A program made the position numbers and the translations under genes. Below, one piece after another: positions 35,651 through 45,089 of a stretch of DNA of 64,000 nt. This stretch comes from Winogradskyella haliclonae (GTDB lineage Bacteria > Bacteroidota > Bacteroidia > Flavobacteriales > Flavobacteriaceae): contig NZ_BMDQ01000001.1 of assembly GCF_014635865.1 (NCBI RefSeq), forward strand, positions 868,001 to 932,000. The letters are read 5' to 3'. Position 1 is the first letter of the stretch. Each line of letters begins with the position of its first letter. Below the pieces are notes generated by a model that saw nothing but the letters and a program-made list of their open reading frames with translations, ran no database searches and was not told the DNA's origin.

Positions 35651-38600
35651 ATGAGCCAAAAGTTCCCTGAATATAAAGGACTTAACTTACCAAATATTGC
35701 TGATGAAATCAGTAACTATTGGGAAGCAAATGATATCTTCAATAAAAGTGTAACCACAAGAGAAGGTAAACCACCTTATGTCTTTTTCGAAGGACCACCA
35801 TCTGCAAATGGGTTACCAGGTGTTCACCATGTTTTAGCGCGAGCGATTAAGGATATTTTTCCACGTTATAAAACCATGAAAGGGTTTCAGGTAAAACGTA
35901 AAGCAGGTTGGGATACCCACGGTTTACCAATTGAGCTTGGTGTTGAGAAAGAACTTGGCATTACCAAAGAAGATATTGGTACAAAAATTACAGTAGAAGA
36001 GTACAACGCTGCTTGTAAAAAAGCAGTAATGCGTTATACAGACATCTGGAATGACCTCACTCAGAAAATGGGCTATTGGGTGAATATGGATGACCCATAT
36101 ATTACTTACAAGTCTAAATACATGGAATCTGTTTGGTGGTTACTAAAACAGATTTATGATAAAGATTTATTATACAAGGGTTATACTATTCAGCCGTATT
36201 CTCCAAAAGCTGGAACTGGCTTAAGCTCACATGAGTTAAATCAGCCAGGCACCTATCAAGATGTTACAGATACAACAGTTGTGGCGCAGTTTAAAGCCAA
36301 TGAAGATAGTTTACCAGATTTTTTACTAAACGAAGGCGATATTTATTTCTTGGCTTGGACAACAACACCTTGGACTCTGCCAAGTAACACCGCATTAGCT
36401 GTTGGGCCAAAAATTGATTATGTATTGGTTGAAACCTACAACCAATATACATTTAAACCTATGAATGTAATATTGGCGAAAAACTTAGTAGGAAAACAAT
36501 TTTCTGGAAAGTTCAATCAAGTTGAAGAGAAATCAGAATTACTAGCATACAATTCTGACGATAAAAAAATTCCGTTTTACATTGTCAAAGAATTTAAAGG
36601 CGCTGATTTGGTAGGCATCACTTACGAGCAACTTTTAGACTACGCCTTGCCAAATGACAATCCTGAAAATGCCTTTAGAGTAATTTCTGGAGATTTCGTA
36701 ACGACTGAAGACGGCACAGGCATTGTACACACAGCACCAACATTTGGAGCGGATGATGCTTTAGTAGCTAAGCAAGCCTCACCAGAAGTGCCGCCACTTT
36801 TAGTTAAAGACGATAATGATAACTTGGTGCCACTTGTGGATTTACAAGGAAGATTTAGACCAGAGTTGGGAGAATTTGCAGGCAAATATGTAAAGAACGA
36901 ATATTATGCTGATGGTGAAGCACCTGAAAAATCTGTGGATGTTGAGCTTGCGATTAAACTTAAGACAGAAAATAAAGCCTTTAAGGTTGAAAAATATAAG
37001 CACAGTTATCCAAATTGCTGGCGTACGGATAAACCAATTTTATACTACCCATTAGATTCTTGGTTTATTAAAGTTACAGATGTCAAAGGACGTATGCATG
37101 AGCTTAATATGGGTATTAACTGGAAACCAAAATCTACAGGTGAAGGCCGTTTTGGCAACTGGTTAGCAAATGCTAATGATTGGAATTTATCACGCTCTCG
37201 TTTTTGGGGAATTCCATTACCAATTTGGAGAACGGAAGATGGTAAAGAACAAATCTGTATAGGCTCTATGAAAGAGCTTAAAGCCGAAATGGAAAAATCA
37301 ATAAATGCCGGAGTGCTTTCTGAAGATATCTTTGCCGATTTCGAAGTAGGTAATATGTCTGAAGACAACTACGAGAAAATAGACCTTCATAAAAATGTTG
37401 TTGACAAGATTGTATTAGTTTCTAACTCAGGAAAACCAATGAAACGCGAAAGCGATTTAATAGATGTCTGGTTCGATTCTGGTTCTATGCCGTATGCACA
37501 ATGGCATTACCCATTTGAAAACAAAGCCTTAATTGATGAGAATAGATCATTCCCAGCAGATTTTATTGCAGAAGGTGTAGACCAAACAAGAGGGTGGTTT
37601 TATACATTGCATGCCATCGGGACTATGGTTTTTGATTCTGTAGCTTACAAAAATGTTGTATCAAACGGATTAGTTTTAGATAAAAACGGGCAGAAAATGT
37701 CTAAGCGTTTAGGTAACGCAACAGATCCTTTTGAGACCTTGTCTAAATACGGTGCGGATGCTACGCGTTGGTATATGATAAGCAATGCTAATCCATGGGA
37801 TAACTTAAAATTTGATGTTGATGGGATAGAAGAGGTAAAACGTAAGTTCTTCGGAACATTATACAATACCTATTCATTCTTTTCATTATATACCAATCTA
37901 GATGGTTTCGATTATTCTGAAGCAGATATTCCATTAAGCAAAAGACCAGAAATAGACCGTTGGATACTTTCAGAATTAAACACCTTAATCAAAAAAGTAG
38001 ATGCATTTTATGCAGAATATGAACCAACAAAAGCGGCAAGAGCTATCTCAAATTTCACACAAGAATACTTAAGTAACTGGTATGTACGTTTAAGTAGAAG
38101 ACGTTTCTGGAAAGGGGATTACCAAACAGATAAAATTTCGGCATACCAAACGCTTTATACATGTATGCTTACCTTGTCAAAATTAGGTGCTCCAATTGCA
38201 CCGTTCTTTATGGATCGTTTGTATTTAGATCTGAATGCAGTGACCAAAAAGGAAAATTTTGAAAGTGTACATTTGGCAGAATTCCCTGTGTGTGATGAAA
38301 ATGCGATAGATAAGTCATTAGAACGCAAAATGGAAAATGCGCAAACTATATCATCTTTAGTATTGTCATTAAGAGCAAAGGAGAAAATAAAAGTACGTCA
38401 ACCGCTTCAGAAAATTATGATTCCTGTGACAAATAGTCAACAGAAACAAGAAATTGAAGCCGTAGCAGATTTAATAAAACATGAAGTTAATATCAAAGAA
38501 ATAGAGCTTTTAGCAGATGCTTCAGATATACTAGTAAAACAAATTAAGCCAAATTTTAAAACTTTGGGCCCTCGTTTTGGTAAGGATATGAAGTTGATTG

Positions 38601-39055
38601 CCAGTGCAGTAAATAATTTCACTTCAGAAGATATCAACAAAATGGAGCAAAAAGGTGCTTTTGAACTTGACATTAATGGAAAAAATATTACATTAGAGCT
38701 AGACGATGTTGAGATTACGTCACAAGACATTGAAGGATGGCTTGTAGCCAATGAAGGCTTATTAACAGTAGCATTAGATGTTACAATAAATGAAGATTTG
38801 CGTAGAGAAGGTATTGCAAGAGAACTTGTAAATCGTATTCAAAATTTGCGTAAAGATTCAGGATTTGAAGTTACTGACAGAATTGATGTGCAATTGTTAA
38901 GCAATAGAGATGTAATTGCAGCTGTAAATGATAATGAAGCCTACATTAAAACGGAAACTTTAACAAACGATTTAAAAATTGTAGATAACTTAGACAATGG
39001 TATAGAGATTAATTTCGATGATGTAAATACCAAATTGTCTATTAAAAAACATTAA
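35651..39055 (+). CDS. ileS: Isoleucine-tRNA ligase with GxHH active-site signature
   Basis: The 1134-residue class I synthetase charges tRNA-Ile. Its length and motifs fit the long, eukaryote-like IleRS2 group. The ATP-binding signature HxGH is replaced by G57-V58-H59-H60 in PPSANGLPGVHHVLARAIKD. KMSKS reads KNGQKMSKRLGNATDPFE. WDTHGLPIELGVEKELG and the CP1 editing-domain motif LAWTTTPWTLPSNTALAVGP are normal. The start is placed at ATG 35651 (MSQKFPEYKG); ATG 35642 would add MRV. A near-consensus -7 box (TATTTTCG) lies near 35622. The DksA-like gene follows after 3 bases. Confidence 0.96.
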   Translation: MSQKFPEYKGLNLPNIADEISNYWEANDIFNKSVTTREGKPPYVFFEGPPSANGLPGVHHVLARAIKDIFPRYKTMKGFQVKRKAGWDTHGLPIELGVEKELGITKEDIGTKITVEEYNAACKKAVMRYTDIWNDLTQKMGYWVNMDDPYITYKSKYMESVWWLLKQIYDKDLLYKGYTIQPYSPKAGTGLSSHELNQPGTYQDVTDTTVVAQFKANEDSLPDFLLNEGDIYFLAWTTTPWTLPSNTALAVGPKIDYVLVETYNQYTFKPMNVILAKNLVGKQFSGKFNQVEEKSELLAYNSDDKKIPFYIVKEFKGADLVGITYEQLLDYALPNDNPENAFRVISGDFVTTEDGTGIVHTAPTFGADDALVAKQASPEVPPLLVKDDNDNLVPLVDLQGRFRPELGEFAGKYVKNEYYADGEAPEKSVDVELAIKLKTENKAFKVEKYKHSYPNCWRTDKPILYYPLDSWFIKVTDVKGRMHELNMGINWKPKSTGEGRFGNWLANANDWNLSRSRFWGIPLPIWRTEDGKEQICIGSMKELKAEMEKSINAGVLSEDIFADFEVGNMSEDNYEKIDLHKNVVDKIVLVSNSGKPMKRESDLIDVWFDSGSMPYAQWHYPFENKALIDENRSFPADFIAEGVDQTRGWFYTLHAIGTMVFDSVAYKNVVSNGLVLDKNGQKMSKRLGNATDPFETLSKYGADATRWYMISNANPWDNLKFDVDGIEEVKRKFFGTLYNTYSFFSLYTNLDGFDYSEADIPLSKRPEIDRWILSELNTLIKKVDAFYAEYEPTKAARAISNFTQEYLSNWYVRLSRRRFWKGDYQTDKISAYQTLYTCMLTLSKLGAPIAPFFMDRLYLDLNAVTKKENFESVHLAEFPVCDENAIDKSLERKMENAQTISSLVLSLRAKEKIKVRQPLQKIMIPVTNSQQKQEIEAVADLIKHEVNIKEIELLADASDILVKQIKPNFKTLGPRFGKDMKLIASAVNNFTSEDINKMEQKGAFELDINGKNITLELDDVEITSQDIEGWLVANEGLLTVALDVTINEDLRREGIARELVNRIQNLRKDSGFEVTDRIDVQLLSNRDVIAAVNDNEAYIKTETLTNDLKIVDNLDNGIEINFDDVNTKLSIKKH

Positions 39056-39058
39056 AAT

Positions 39059-39442
39059 ATGGCAACAGACGCTAAAAATAGATACTCAGATAAAGCTTTA
39101 GAAGAATTTAGAGTACTAATTCAAGAAAAAATAGATAAAGCTGAGCACGATTTAGAGCTCATAAAAAGTGCTTATATGAACGACCATAATAATGGTACGG
39201 ATGATACATCACCTACGTTCAAAGCTTTTGAAGAAGGTAGTGCAACTATGAGTAAAGAGGCTAATTCGGCTTTGGCAATCCGCCAAGAGAAGTTTATCCG
39301 TGACCTAAAAAATGCGATTATTCGTATAGAGAACAAGACCTATGGTGTTTGTAGAGTTACAGGAAAACTTATTAATAAAGAACGATTAAAATTAGTACCT
39401 CATGCGACGTTAAGCATTGAAGCTAAGAACATGCAGAAGTAA
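39059..39442 (+). CDS. TraR/DksA-family protein with degenerate zinc finger
   Basis: The 127-residue protein has the coiled-coil hairpin of DksA, including an acidic/Asn-rich tip (MNDHNNGTDDTSPTFKAFEE). The C-terminal segment ENKTYGVCRVTGKLINKERL followed by LVPHATLSIEAK corresponds to the DksA zinc finger. Only one of the four expected cysteines remains (C in GVC); the others are T, absent or replaced near PHA. It may still bind RNA polymerase through the secondary channel, without Zn. It lies 3 bases after ileS and 9 before the next gene, so it is cotranscribed. Confidence 0.85.
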   Translation: MATDAKNRYSDKALEEFRVLIQEKIDKAEHDLELIKSAYMNDHNNGTDDTSPTFKAFEEGSATMSKEANSALAIRQEKFIRDLKNAIIRIENKTYGVCRVTGKLINKERLKLVPHATLSIEAKNMQK

Positions 39443-39451
39443 TCGTATTGC

Positions 39452-40114
39452 ATGGGTAATCATATAAATATCTTTGAGTCTTGGAATACTAATTTCAAGA
39501 CTTTTTTATTAGGACTTCTTTTTTTATCACCATTGTTAAGTTTGGCGCAGAATAAATCAGAATACCTTTTTGAAGCAAAGGATATTTCTGAAGTTATAGT
39601 CGATGGTAATCAAATTTTTAATATTTCTGTTAAAACTAAAGTTGTAGAAGATATTTCTGTAAAATCATTGTCTGATGGCGAGTATGGCAATGATTATCAG
39701 GTGGTTTCAGAAGTTAAGAATAATCAATTATTTATCTCGTTAGAGCGAGTCTCTTTGGAAAAAACACCTGATGACAAAAGAAATGCCCACAAAGTCATTG
39801 CTGCTACATTGCAAATAAAAATGCCAGAACACTTAAATCTTTCTATAAAGAGTGATGTAGGTTCTGTTGAAGCAAAGGGTGTGTTTAATGAGTTGAACAT
39901 AAACTTATTTCAAGGTGGTTGTACTATTAATGCCATAGCTAAACTAGCAACGATAAAAACCATAGATGGTAATATTTACGTAAAGACTAGTAATGCCATA
40001 ATAGAAACTGACTCTCATCATGGATTGGTAGACTTTCCTAGTAATATGTTAGGCTTTAATGTATGGCGATTAACAACTAACGGCGGTAATATAAAAGTTG
40101 AAAAGCAAGAATAA
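39452..40114 (+). CDS. Exported DUF4097/DUF2807-like beta-helix protein
   Basis: The 220-residue protein has a long N-terminus with a signal peptide (FKTFLLGLLFLSPLLSLAQ, cleavage near residue 33). A regular beta-strand pattern follows, resembling adhesin-like DUF4097/DUF2807 proteins: LQIKMPEHLNLSIKSDVGSV, TIKTIDGNIYVKTSNAI and LTTNGGNIKVEKQE. It contains no catalytic motif. It sits between the dksA-like gene and lspA (15 bases downstream) in the ileS operon. I infer a periplasmic or surface protein of unknown function; the family call is moderate. Confidence 0.7.
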   Translation: MGNHINIFESWNTNFKTFLLGLLFLSPLLSLAQNKSEYLFEAKDISEVIVDGNQIFNISVKTKVVEDISVKSLSDGEYGNDYQVVSEVKNNQLFISLERVSLEKTPDDKRNAHKVIAATLQIKMPEHLNLSIKSDVGSVEAKGVFNELNINLFQGGCTINAIAKLATIKTIDGNIYVKTSNAIIETDSHHGLVDFPSNMLGFNVWRLTTNGGNIKVEKQE

Positions 40115-40129
40115 GAAGTCTTAGGTGAT

Positions 40130-40804
40130 ATGTCTATAAAAAAGTCTTTATTAATTATCATTATTATTTTACTGATAGACCAAATCAGTAAGTTATACAT
40201 TAAGATGAATTTTCAATTAGGTGAAGATTTAGAAATTTTCAGTTGGTTTAGAATAAGCTTTATTGAAAATGACGGAATGGCTTGGGGCACAAAGTTAAGT
40301 GATATCTTTTCGTTCATAACTGACAAATCTGCAAAACTCATTCTGACCATATTTAGAATTTTAGCAGTAACAGGAATAGGCTATTGGCTTTACGATGTCA
40401 TAAAAAAACAAAAAACAAAAACCTTAATTTTTGCCATTTCTCTAATCTTTGCAGGAGCTTTAGGTAATATTATTGACTCTGTTTTTTATGGTGTCTTTTT
40501 TAGTGATAGTTATGGGCAAGTCGCCACATTTTTACCAGAAGAAGGTGGGTATTCAGGTTTATTTTATGGTAAAGTCGTAGACATGCTTAACTTTCCGTTG
40601 TACAATGGTATTTTACCTGATTGGTTACCATTTTTTGGCGGAAAACAATTCTCCTTTTTTGATCCTGTTTTTAATGTTGCTGATGTGGCTATTAGTACAG
40701 GTATTGGTATTTTGATTGTGTTTAATAAAAGAGCTTTTAGGGAAGTAAATAGTTTTATCAAAATTGATAACTCTTCTTATGAGTCAAACAATAATCCAAC
40801 TTAA
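40130..40804 (+). CDS. lspA: Lipoprotein signal peptidase (signal peptidase II)
   Basis: LspA removes signal peptides from prolipoproteins in the inner membrane. The 224-residue protein has four helices. The catalytic aspartates are in GNIIDSVFYG and in FNVADVAISTGIGILI, with IENDGMAWG as the conserved N-terminal loop. It is longer than E. coli LspA (164) because of an insertion after the third helix (FFSDSYGQVATFLPEEGG), which is usual in Bacteroidetes. The 3' end overlaps the convergent cyclo-ligase gene by 47 bases (40758-40804). Confidence 0.95.
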   Translation: MSIKKSLLIIIIILLIDQISKLYIKMNFQLGEDLEIFSWFRISFIENDGMAWGTKLSDIFSFITDKSAKLILTIFRILAVTGIGYWLYDVIKKQKTKTLIFAISLIFAGALGNIIDSVFYGVFFSDSYGQVATFLPEEGGYSGLFYGKVVDMLNFPLYNGILPDWLPFFGGKQFSFFDPVFNVADVAISTGIGILIVFNKRAFREVNSFIKIDNSSYESNNNPT

Positions 40805-41318
40805 CGTCATTTTCGGAAGCTGCAATTTTAGTTTCTGCTTCAAAAAAAGATAATCCAATTTTTAAGGTCTCTGGTCTGCATCCCGAAAGAAAACGATCAT
40901 AAAATCCTTTACCATAACCAACCCGATTTCCAAAAGTGTCAAAAGCCAAAAGTGGGACAAAAACAAGGTCTATTTGTTGAGGCAAAATAGGAATACCATC
41001 AATAGGTTCAGGAATATTATATTCGTTTTTCTTTAAAGTAATATTGTCGGTAAGTAGAAAATGAGACATGGTAGAATCTTCAAAATTGCTTTTAGAGATG
41101 ACAATATTTTTATCTTTTCCGGCAAGAATATTTAAGATGTATTCTGTATTTATTTCCTTCTGCTCTTGGATGGGTAAAAAGATATGATAGAAAGAGTGAT
41201 TCCATATATCTAGTTGTAATAGTTGATTGGCAATACTGAGGCTTCTATTTTCTATCTCGTCATAGCTTAATTCTTGACGAAGTGCTTTGTATTTTTTACG
41301 TATTTCAGACTTAGACAT
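40758..41318 (-). CDS. 5-formyltetrahydrofolate cyclo-ligase
   Basis: The 186-residue enzyme converts 5-formyl-THF to 5,10-methenyl-THF with ATP. Supporting motifs are RKKYKALRQEL at the start, IFLPIQEQKEINTEYIL (substrate loop), LVFVPLLAFDTFGNRVGYGK and GFYDRFL (phosphate-binding region). It is translationally coupled with the upstream aspartoacylase-type gene (one shared base at 41318) and overlaps lspA tail to tail by 47 bases. Confidence 0.93.
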   Translation of the reverse strand: MSKSEIRKKYKALRQELSYDEIENRSLSIANQLLQLDIWNHSFYHIFLPIQEQKEINTEYILNILAGKDKNIVISKSNFEDSTMSHFLLTDNITLKKNEYNIPEPIDGIPILPQQIDLVFVPLLAFDTFGNRVGYGKGFYDRFLSGCRPETLKIGLSFFEAETKIAASENDVKLDYCLTHKKSYQF

Positions 41319-42292
41319 TAGTCTTCAAGTTTTGTAGAGATGTGAAAAATAGCATCACCTTGATATATAATGGGAGACTCATTAACATTAAAAATATAAC
41401 CGTTATTTGGTGCTTTTATAAAATGATTAAAACTTCCGTATGGGTCAGTAATATTACCAATAACATCACCTTTTTCAACTTTTGATGTTACATTTACTGT
41501 AGGCTTAAACATCCCTGAATATTTTGCACGTATCCATTTACTCTCTGTGATTCTTACACATTGTTTTTTGGGACGAGATACTTTGAATTTGCGATTAAGC
41601 ATTTCTAAATGATTCAACACTCGTTTAACACCATTTACGCCAGTATTTGTAATCGTATTATCGATATGAAAAGATTTTCCGCCTTCAAACAATAACATTG
41701 GAATGCCTAACTTGTAACAAGAGTTTCTAAAAGATTTATTTAAATTTTTCGAATTAAATATAAATGGAGCTCCAAAAACTTGTGCAAGTTCATCTAAAAC
41801 AACTTCATTTTTTACGATTCGTATTTGCGCTGCATTAAAACGATCTGCTCCACCAGTATGAAAGTCTAAAATTAAATCGGCATGAGGTACAATTTGTGTC
41901 ATAAGCTTATGTGCCACACGACTAGCTAAGGAGCCACCTTTTCCGCCAGGAAAAACGCGATTAAGGTCACGCCCATCTGGAAACAAACGGTCCATATGGA
42001 TAAACCCAAAAACATTAATTACAGGCACACAGATTATAGTACCTCGTTTAGGTTTGTTAATACCTTTTGCGATAACTTGACGCACAATTTCTACACCATT
42101 TACCTCATCACCATGGATGCCAGCTGTTATTAAAATTGTAGGCCCGGGTTTTTTGGAACGTTCTATAATGACTGGGACATCAATTCTGTTTTGGGTATGA
42201 AGTTTGGCCACATTAAAACTAACCTTGGCGCTTTCACCAAGGCCTACTTTTTGACCTAAAATGTCTAGAACTTCTTTTTCACTCATATGCAT
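41318..42292 (-). CDS. Succinylglutamate desuccinylase/aspartoacylase-family zinc hydrolase
   Basis: The 324-residue protein is an M14-like zinc carboxypeptidase-fold enzyme. Zinc ligands are visible as H-x2-E in ITAGIHGDEVNGVEIV and a His in LILDFHTGGADR. RDLNRVFPGGKGGSLASRVA is the family signature, and a C-terminal beta domain ends YQGDAIFHISTKL. The true substrate is unknown; arginine-catabolic AstE is unlikely because no ast genes are present. It lies 39 bases after rimK, which suggests an action on glutamylated products (inference). ATG 42286 is an alternative start. Confidence 0.88.
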   Translation of the reverse strand: MHMSEKEVLDILGQKVGLGESAKVSFNVAKLHTQNRIDVPVIIERSKKPGPTILITAGIHGDEVNGVEIVRQVIAKGINKPKRGTIICVPVINVFGFIHMDRLFPDGRDLNRVFPGGKGGSLASRVAHKLMTQIVPHADLILDFHTGGADRFNAAQIRIVKNEVVLDELAQVFGAPFIFNSKNLNKSFRNSCYKLGIPMLLFEGGKSFHIDNTITNTGVNGVKRVLNHLEMLNRKFKVSRPKKQCVRITESKWIRAKYSGMFKPTVNVTSKVEKGDVIGNITDPYGSFNHFIKAPNNGYIFNVNESPIIYQGDAIFHISTKLED

Positions 42293-42331
42293 TTCCTGCG
42301 AAATCAGGAATTTCTTTAGTTGTTAATTCTT

Positions 42332-43207
42332 TTATTTTCTATTACGCTCTATAAACGTAATAATTGCTCTAGCTATGTTTTTTTGTGTAGCACCTTCAAT
42401 ACCTTCTAGTCCAGGAGTAGAATTTACTTCCATGATTAAAGGGCCGCGATTAGATTGTAACATATCTACACCACAAACAGGTAATTTTAACGCACGCGAT
42501 GCTTTTATTGCAAGTTTTAATTCACTTTCAGATAATCTAATATAATCTGCATGGCCACCACGATGTAGATTAGAGCGGAATTCACCATCTTTTCCTTGGC
42601 GTTTCATAGCACCAACGACTTGGTTGTCTACAACTAATGCACGTAAATCGGCGCCTTTTGCTTCCTCAATATATTCTTGTACTAAAGCTCTAGCTTGTAA
42701 ACCGTTAAAAGCTTCTAGCACAGATTCAGCTGCATTTTTTGATTCCGCTAAAACCACACCTAAACCTTGAGTACCTTCTAGAAGTTTAATAATTACAGGA
42801 GGCCCACCAACATGATTCAATACTTCTTCAACATCACGAGAATAATTGGTAAATACTGTTTTAGGCATTCCGATTCCGGCCTTAGATAAACGTTGGAAAC
42901 TACGAAGTTTATCTCTTGACCTTAAAATAGCATCAGACGTCACAGTGGTAAAGACATTCATCATTTCAAACTGCCTTACAACAGCACAGCCAAAAAAGGT
43001 AACAGATGCACCTATTCTTGGGATGATAGCATCTACATAATTGAGATAACGGTCCTTGTAATAGATGGTTGGTTTTTCTTGCTCAATAATAATATCGCAT
43101 TTTAATGGGTCTATAACTTCGATCTCATGACCACGATTTTCGCCCTCTTCAATAAGGCGCCTCGTGGAATATAAGTTTTCATTTCTAGAAAGTATTACGA
43201 TATTCAT
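42332..43207 (-). CDS. rimK: RimK-type ribosomal protein S6 glutamate ligase (ATP-grasp)
   Basis: The 291-residue ATP-grasp ligase matches RimK in length (E. coli 300) and motifs: [79 protein letters not shown] and [10 protein letters not shown] with [15 protein letters not shown]. RimK adds glutamates to the C-terminus of S6 and can make poly-glutamate. It is first in the unit with the zinc hydrolase and the cyclo-ligase. Divergent from uvrC. Confidence 0.93.
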   Translation of the reverse strand: MNIVILSRNENLYSTRRLIEEGENRGHEIEVIDPLKCDIIIEQEKPTIYYKDRYLNYVDAIIPRIGASVTFFGCAVVRQFEMMNVFTTVTSDAILRSRDKLRSFQRLSKAGIGMPKTVFTNYSRDVEEVLNHVGGPPVIIKLLEGTQGLGVVLAESKNAAESVLEAFNGLQARALVQEYIEEAKGADLRALVVDNQVVGAMKRQGKDGEFRSNLHRGGHADYIRLSESELKLAIKASRALKLPVCGVDMLQSNRGPLIMEVNSTPGLEGIEGATQKNIARAIITFIERNRK

Positions 43208-43281
43208 TTTCCGATGCTTAAAATGCTAAAGTTAAAAAGTATTTAGAGTTAGTCAAACTTATATAACTCTTAACTTTTATA

Positions 43282-43289
43282 TACCTTTG
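43282..43289 (+). promoter_or_regulatory. -7 promoter box of uvrC
   Basis: TACCTTTG matches TAnnTTTG and ends 5 bases before the uvrC ATG (43295), which predicts a leaderless uvrC mRNA. Confidence 0.5.
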
Positions 43290-43294
43290 GATAC

Positions 43295-45088
43295 ATGTCC
43301 GAAACTACTTTAGATATTCAGATAAAAACCTTACCTCATCAACCAGGTGTCTATCAGTATTTTGATGCTGATGACAATTTAATTTATGTTGGTAAAGCTA
43401 AGAGTATAAAAAAGCGTGTAAGCTCTTATTTTACCAAACATCACGATTATGGAAAGACCCGTGTTTTGGTGAAGAAAATAGCTTCGGTAAAGCACATTGT
43501 GGTTGAGACAGAGAGTGATGCACTGTTGTTAGAGAATAATCTTATAAAAAAGTATAAACCACGCTATAATGTGTTGCTTAAGGACGACAAATCATACCCT
43601 TGGATTTGTATTAAGAAAGAACGTTTTCCTAGAGTGTTTTCTACCCGTCGGGTTATTAGAGATGGGTCAGAATATTTTGGGCCATATACAAGTATGAAAA
43701 CTGTAAAAACCTTATTAGGTTTAATTAAAGGCTTGTACCAATTAAGAACATGTAATTATCATTTAACTGAACAAAAGGTTGAAACAGGAAAATTTAAAGT
43801 TTGTTTAGAATACCATTTAGGAAACTGTAAAGGTGCTTGCGAAGGTCTAGAAACTGAAGTGCAATACCATGGAAACATTTCTGCGATTAGAGAGATTTTA
43901 AAAGGAAATTTTAAAGACTCACTTCAGCAATTCAGAAAACAGATGAAGACTTATGCAGAACAGATGCAGTTTGAAGATGCTCAGAAAGTCAAAGAGAAAT
44001 TAGATATTCTTGAAAATTACCAAGCAAAATCTACAGTTGTTAATCCCAAGATTAGTAATGTAGATGTCTTCTCTATTGTAAGTGATGAAAGTTATGCTTA
44101 TATCAATTTTTTACAATTGTCTTACGGCTCTATAATTAGGTCGCATACTTTAGAAATTAAAAAGAAACTTCAAGAAACAGATAAAGAATTGCTAGAGATA
44201 GCAATTACAGAAATAAGGCAACGTTTTCATTCTAATAGTAAAGAAATCTATGTGCCTTTTAAAGTAGAGTTGGGAGATACTATTAAAATTACGATTCCCA
44301 AACTTGGGGATAAGAAAAGTATTTTGGATTTGTCTATACGTAACGCTAAGTATTACCGTATGGATAAAATGAAACAGATTAAAATTACTGATCCAGATCG
44401 GCATGTAAATCGTATTATGGCGCAGATGAAGGCCGATTTGCGTTTGTCTGACGAGCCAAGACATATTGAGTGTTTTGATAATTCTAATATTCAAGGAACA
44501 CATCCAGTAGCTGCTTGTGTGGTTTTTAAAAATGGCAAGCCTAGCAAAAAAGAGTATCGTCATTTCAATATAAAAACGGTTGAAGGTCCAGATGATTTTG
44601 CATCTATGGAAGAGGTCGTGCATAGAAGATACAAACGACTCCTAGAAGAAGACCAGCCATTACCACAGCTCATTATTATAGATGGCGGAAAAGGGCAATT
44701 GTCTTCGGCATTAAAGAGTTTAGACCTCTTGGGTTTACGAAAAAAAATAGCAATTATCGGCATAGCAAAACGTTTAGAAGAATTATTTTACCCAGATGAC
44801 CCAATTCCATTATATTTAGATAAAAAAAGCGAAACACTAAAGATTATTCAACAACTCAGAAATGAAGCCCATCGTTTTGGTATTGAGCACCATAGGAATA
44901 GGAGAAGTAAAGGCGCACTAAAAACTGAGCTAGAAAATATTCCTGGAGTAGGTGAACAAACAATAGTAGATTTGATGAAAGCGTTTAAGACTGTAAAGCG
45001 AATTGCTAATGCTAAGCTAGATGAACTTGAGACTGTTGTAGGTGTGTCAAGAGCCAATAAAGTATATAACTATTATCATAAAGAATAA
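43295..45088 (+). CDS. uvrC: Excinuclease ABC subunit C
   Basis: UvrC makes both incisions in nucleotide excision repair. The 597-residue protein shows the GIY-YIG nuclease domain (PGVYQYFDADDNLIYVGKAK), a Cys cluster (TCNYHLTEQKVETGKFKVCL), a UVR motif for UvrB binding (AEQMQFEDAQKVKEKLDIL), the RNase H-like domain (ECFDNSNIQGTHPVAACVVF, IIIDGGKGQL) and a C-terminal HhH (LENIPGVGEQTIVDLMKAF). The following patatin gene starts 1 base after the stop. Confidence 0.98.
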   Translation: MSETTLDIQIKTLPHQPGVYQYFDADDNLIYVGKAKSIKKRVSSYFTKHHDYGKTRVLVKKIASVKHIVVETESDALLLENNLIKKYKPRYNVLLKDDKSYPWICIKKERFPRVFSTRRVIRDGSEYFGPYTSMKTVKTLLGLIKGLYQLRTCNYHLTEQKVETGKFKVCLEYHLGNCKGACEGLETEVQYHGNISAIREILKGNFKDSLQQFRKQMKTYAEQMQFEDAQKVKEKLDILENYQAKSTVVNPKISNVDVFSIVSDESYAYINFLQLSYGSIIRSHTLEIKKKLQETDKELLEIAITEIRQRFHSNSKEIYVPFKVELGDTIKITIPKLGDKKSILDLSIRNAKYYRMDKMKQIKITDPDRHVNRIMAQMKADLRLSDEPRHIECFDNSNIQGTHPVAACVVFKNGKPSKKEYRHFNIKTVEGPDDFASMEEVVHRRYKRLLEEDQPLPQLIIIDGGKGQLSSALKSLDLLGLRKKIAIIGIAKRLEELFYPDDPIPLYLDKKSETLKIIQQLRNEAHRFGIEHHRNRRSKGALKTELENIPGVGEQTIVDLMKAFKTVKRIANAKLDELETVVGVSRANKVYNYYHKE

Positions 45089-45089
45089 A

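Noticed and set aside
36640..38751. Several minus-strand frames within ileS
   Set aside because: They are shadows of the synthetase gene, with low-complexity Ser-rich composition typical of the complementary strand.
41318..42292. Annotation as arginine-catabolic AstE
   Set aside because: No astCADB genes are nearby and the gene is linked to rimK; only the family level is supported.
44192..44623. Minus-strand 143-codon frame in uvrC
   Set aside because: It is antisense to conserved uvrC sequence, with no promoter or domain.
45042..45089. ATG at 45042 as start of the patatin gene
   Set aside because: It lies within uvrC and puts 16 residues before the signal peptide; GTG 45090 gives a clean signal peptide directly after the uvrC stop.
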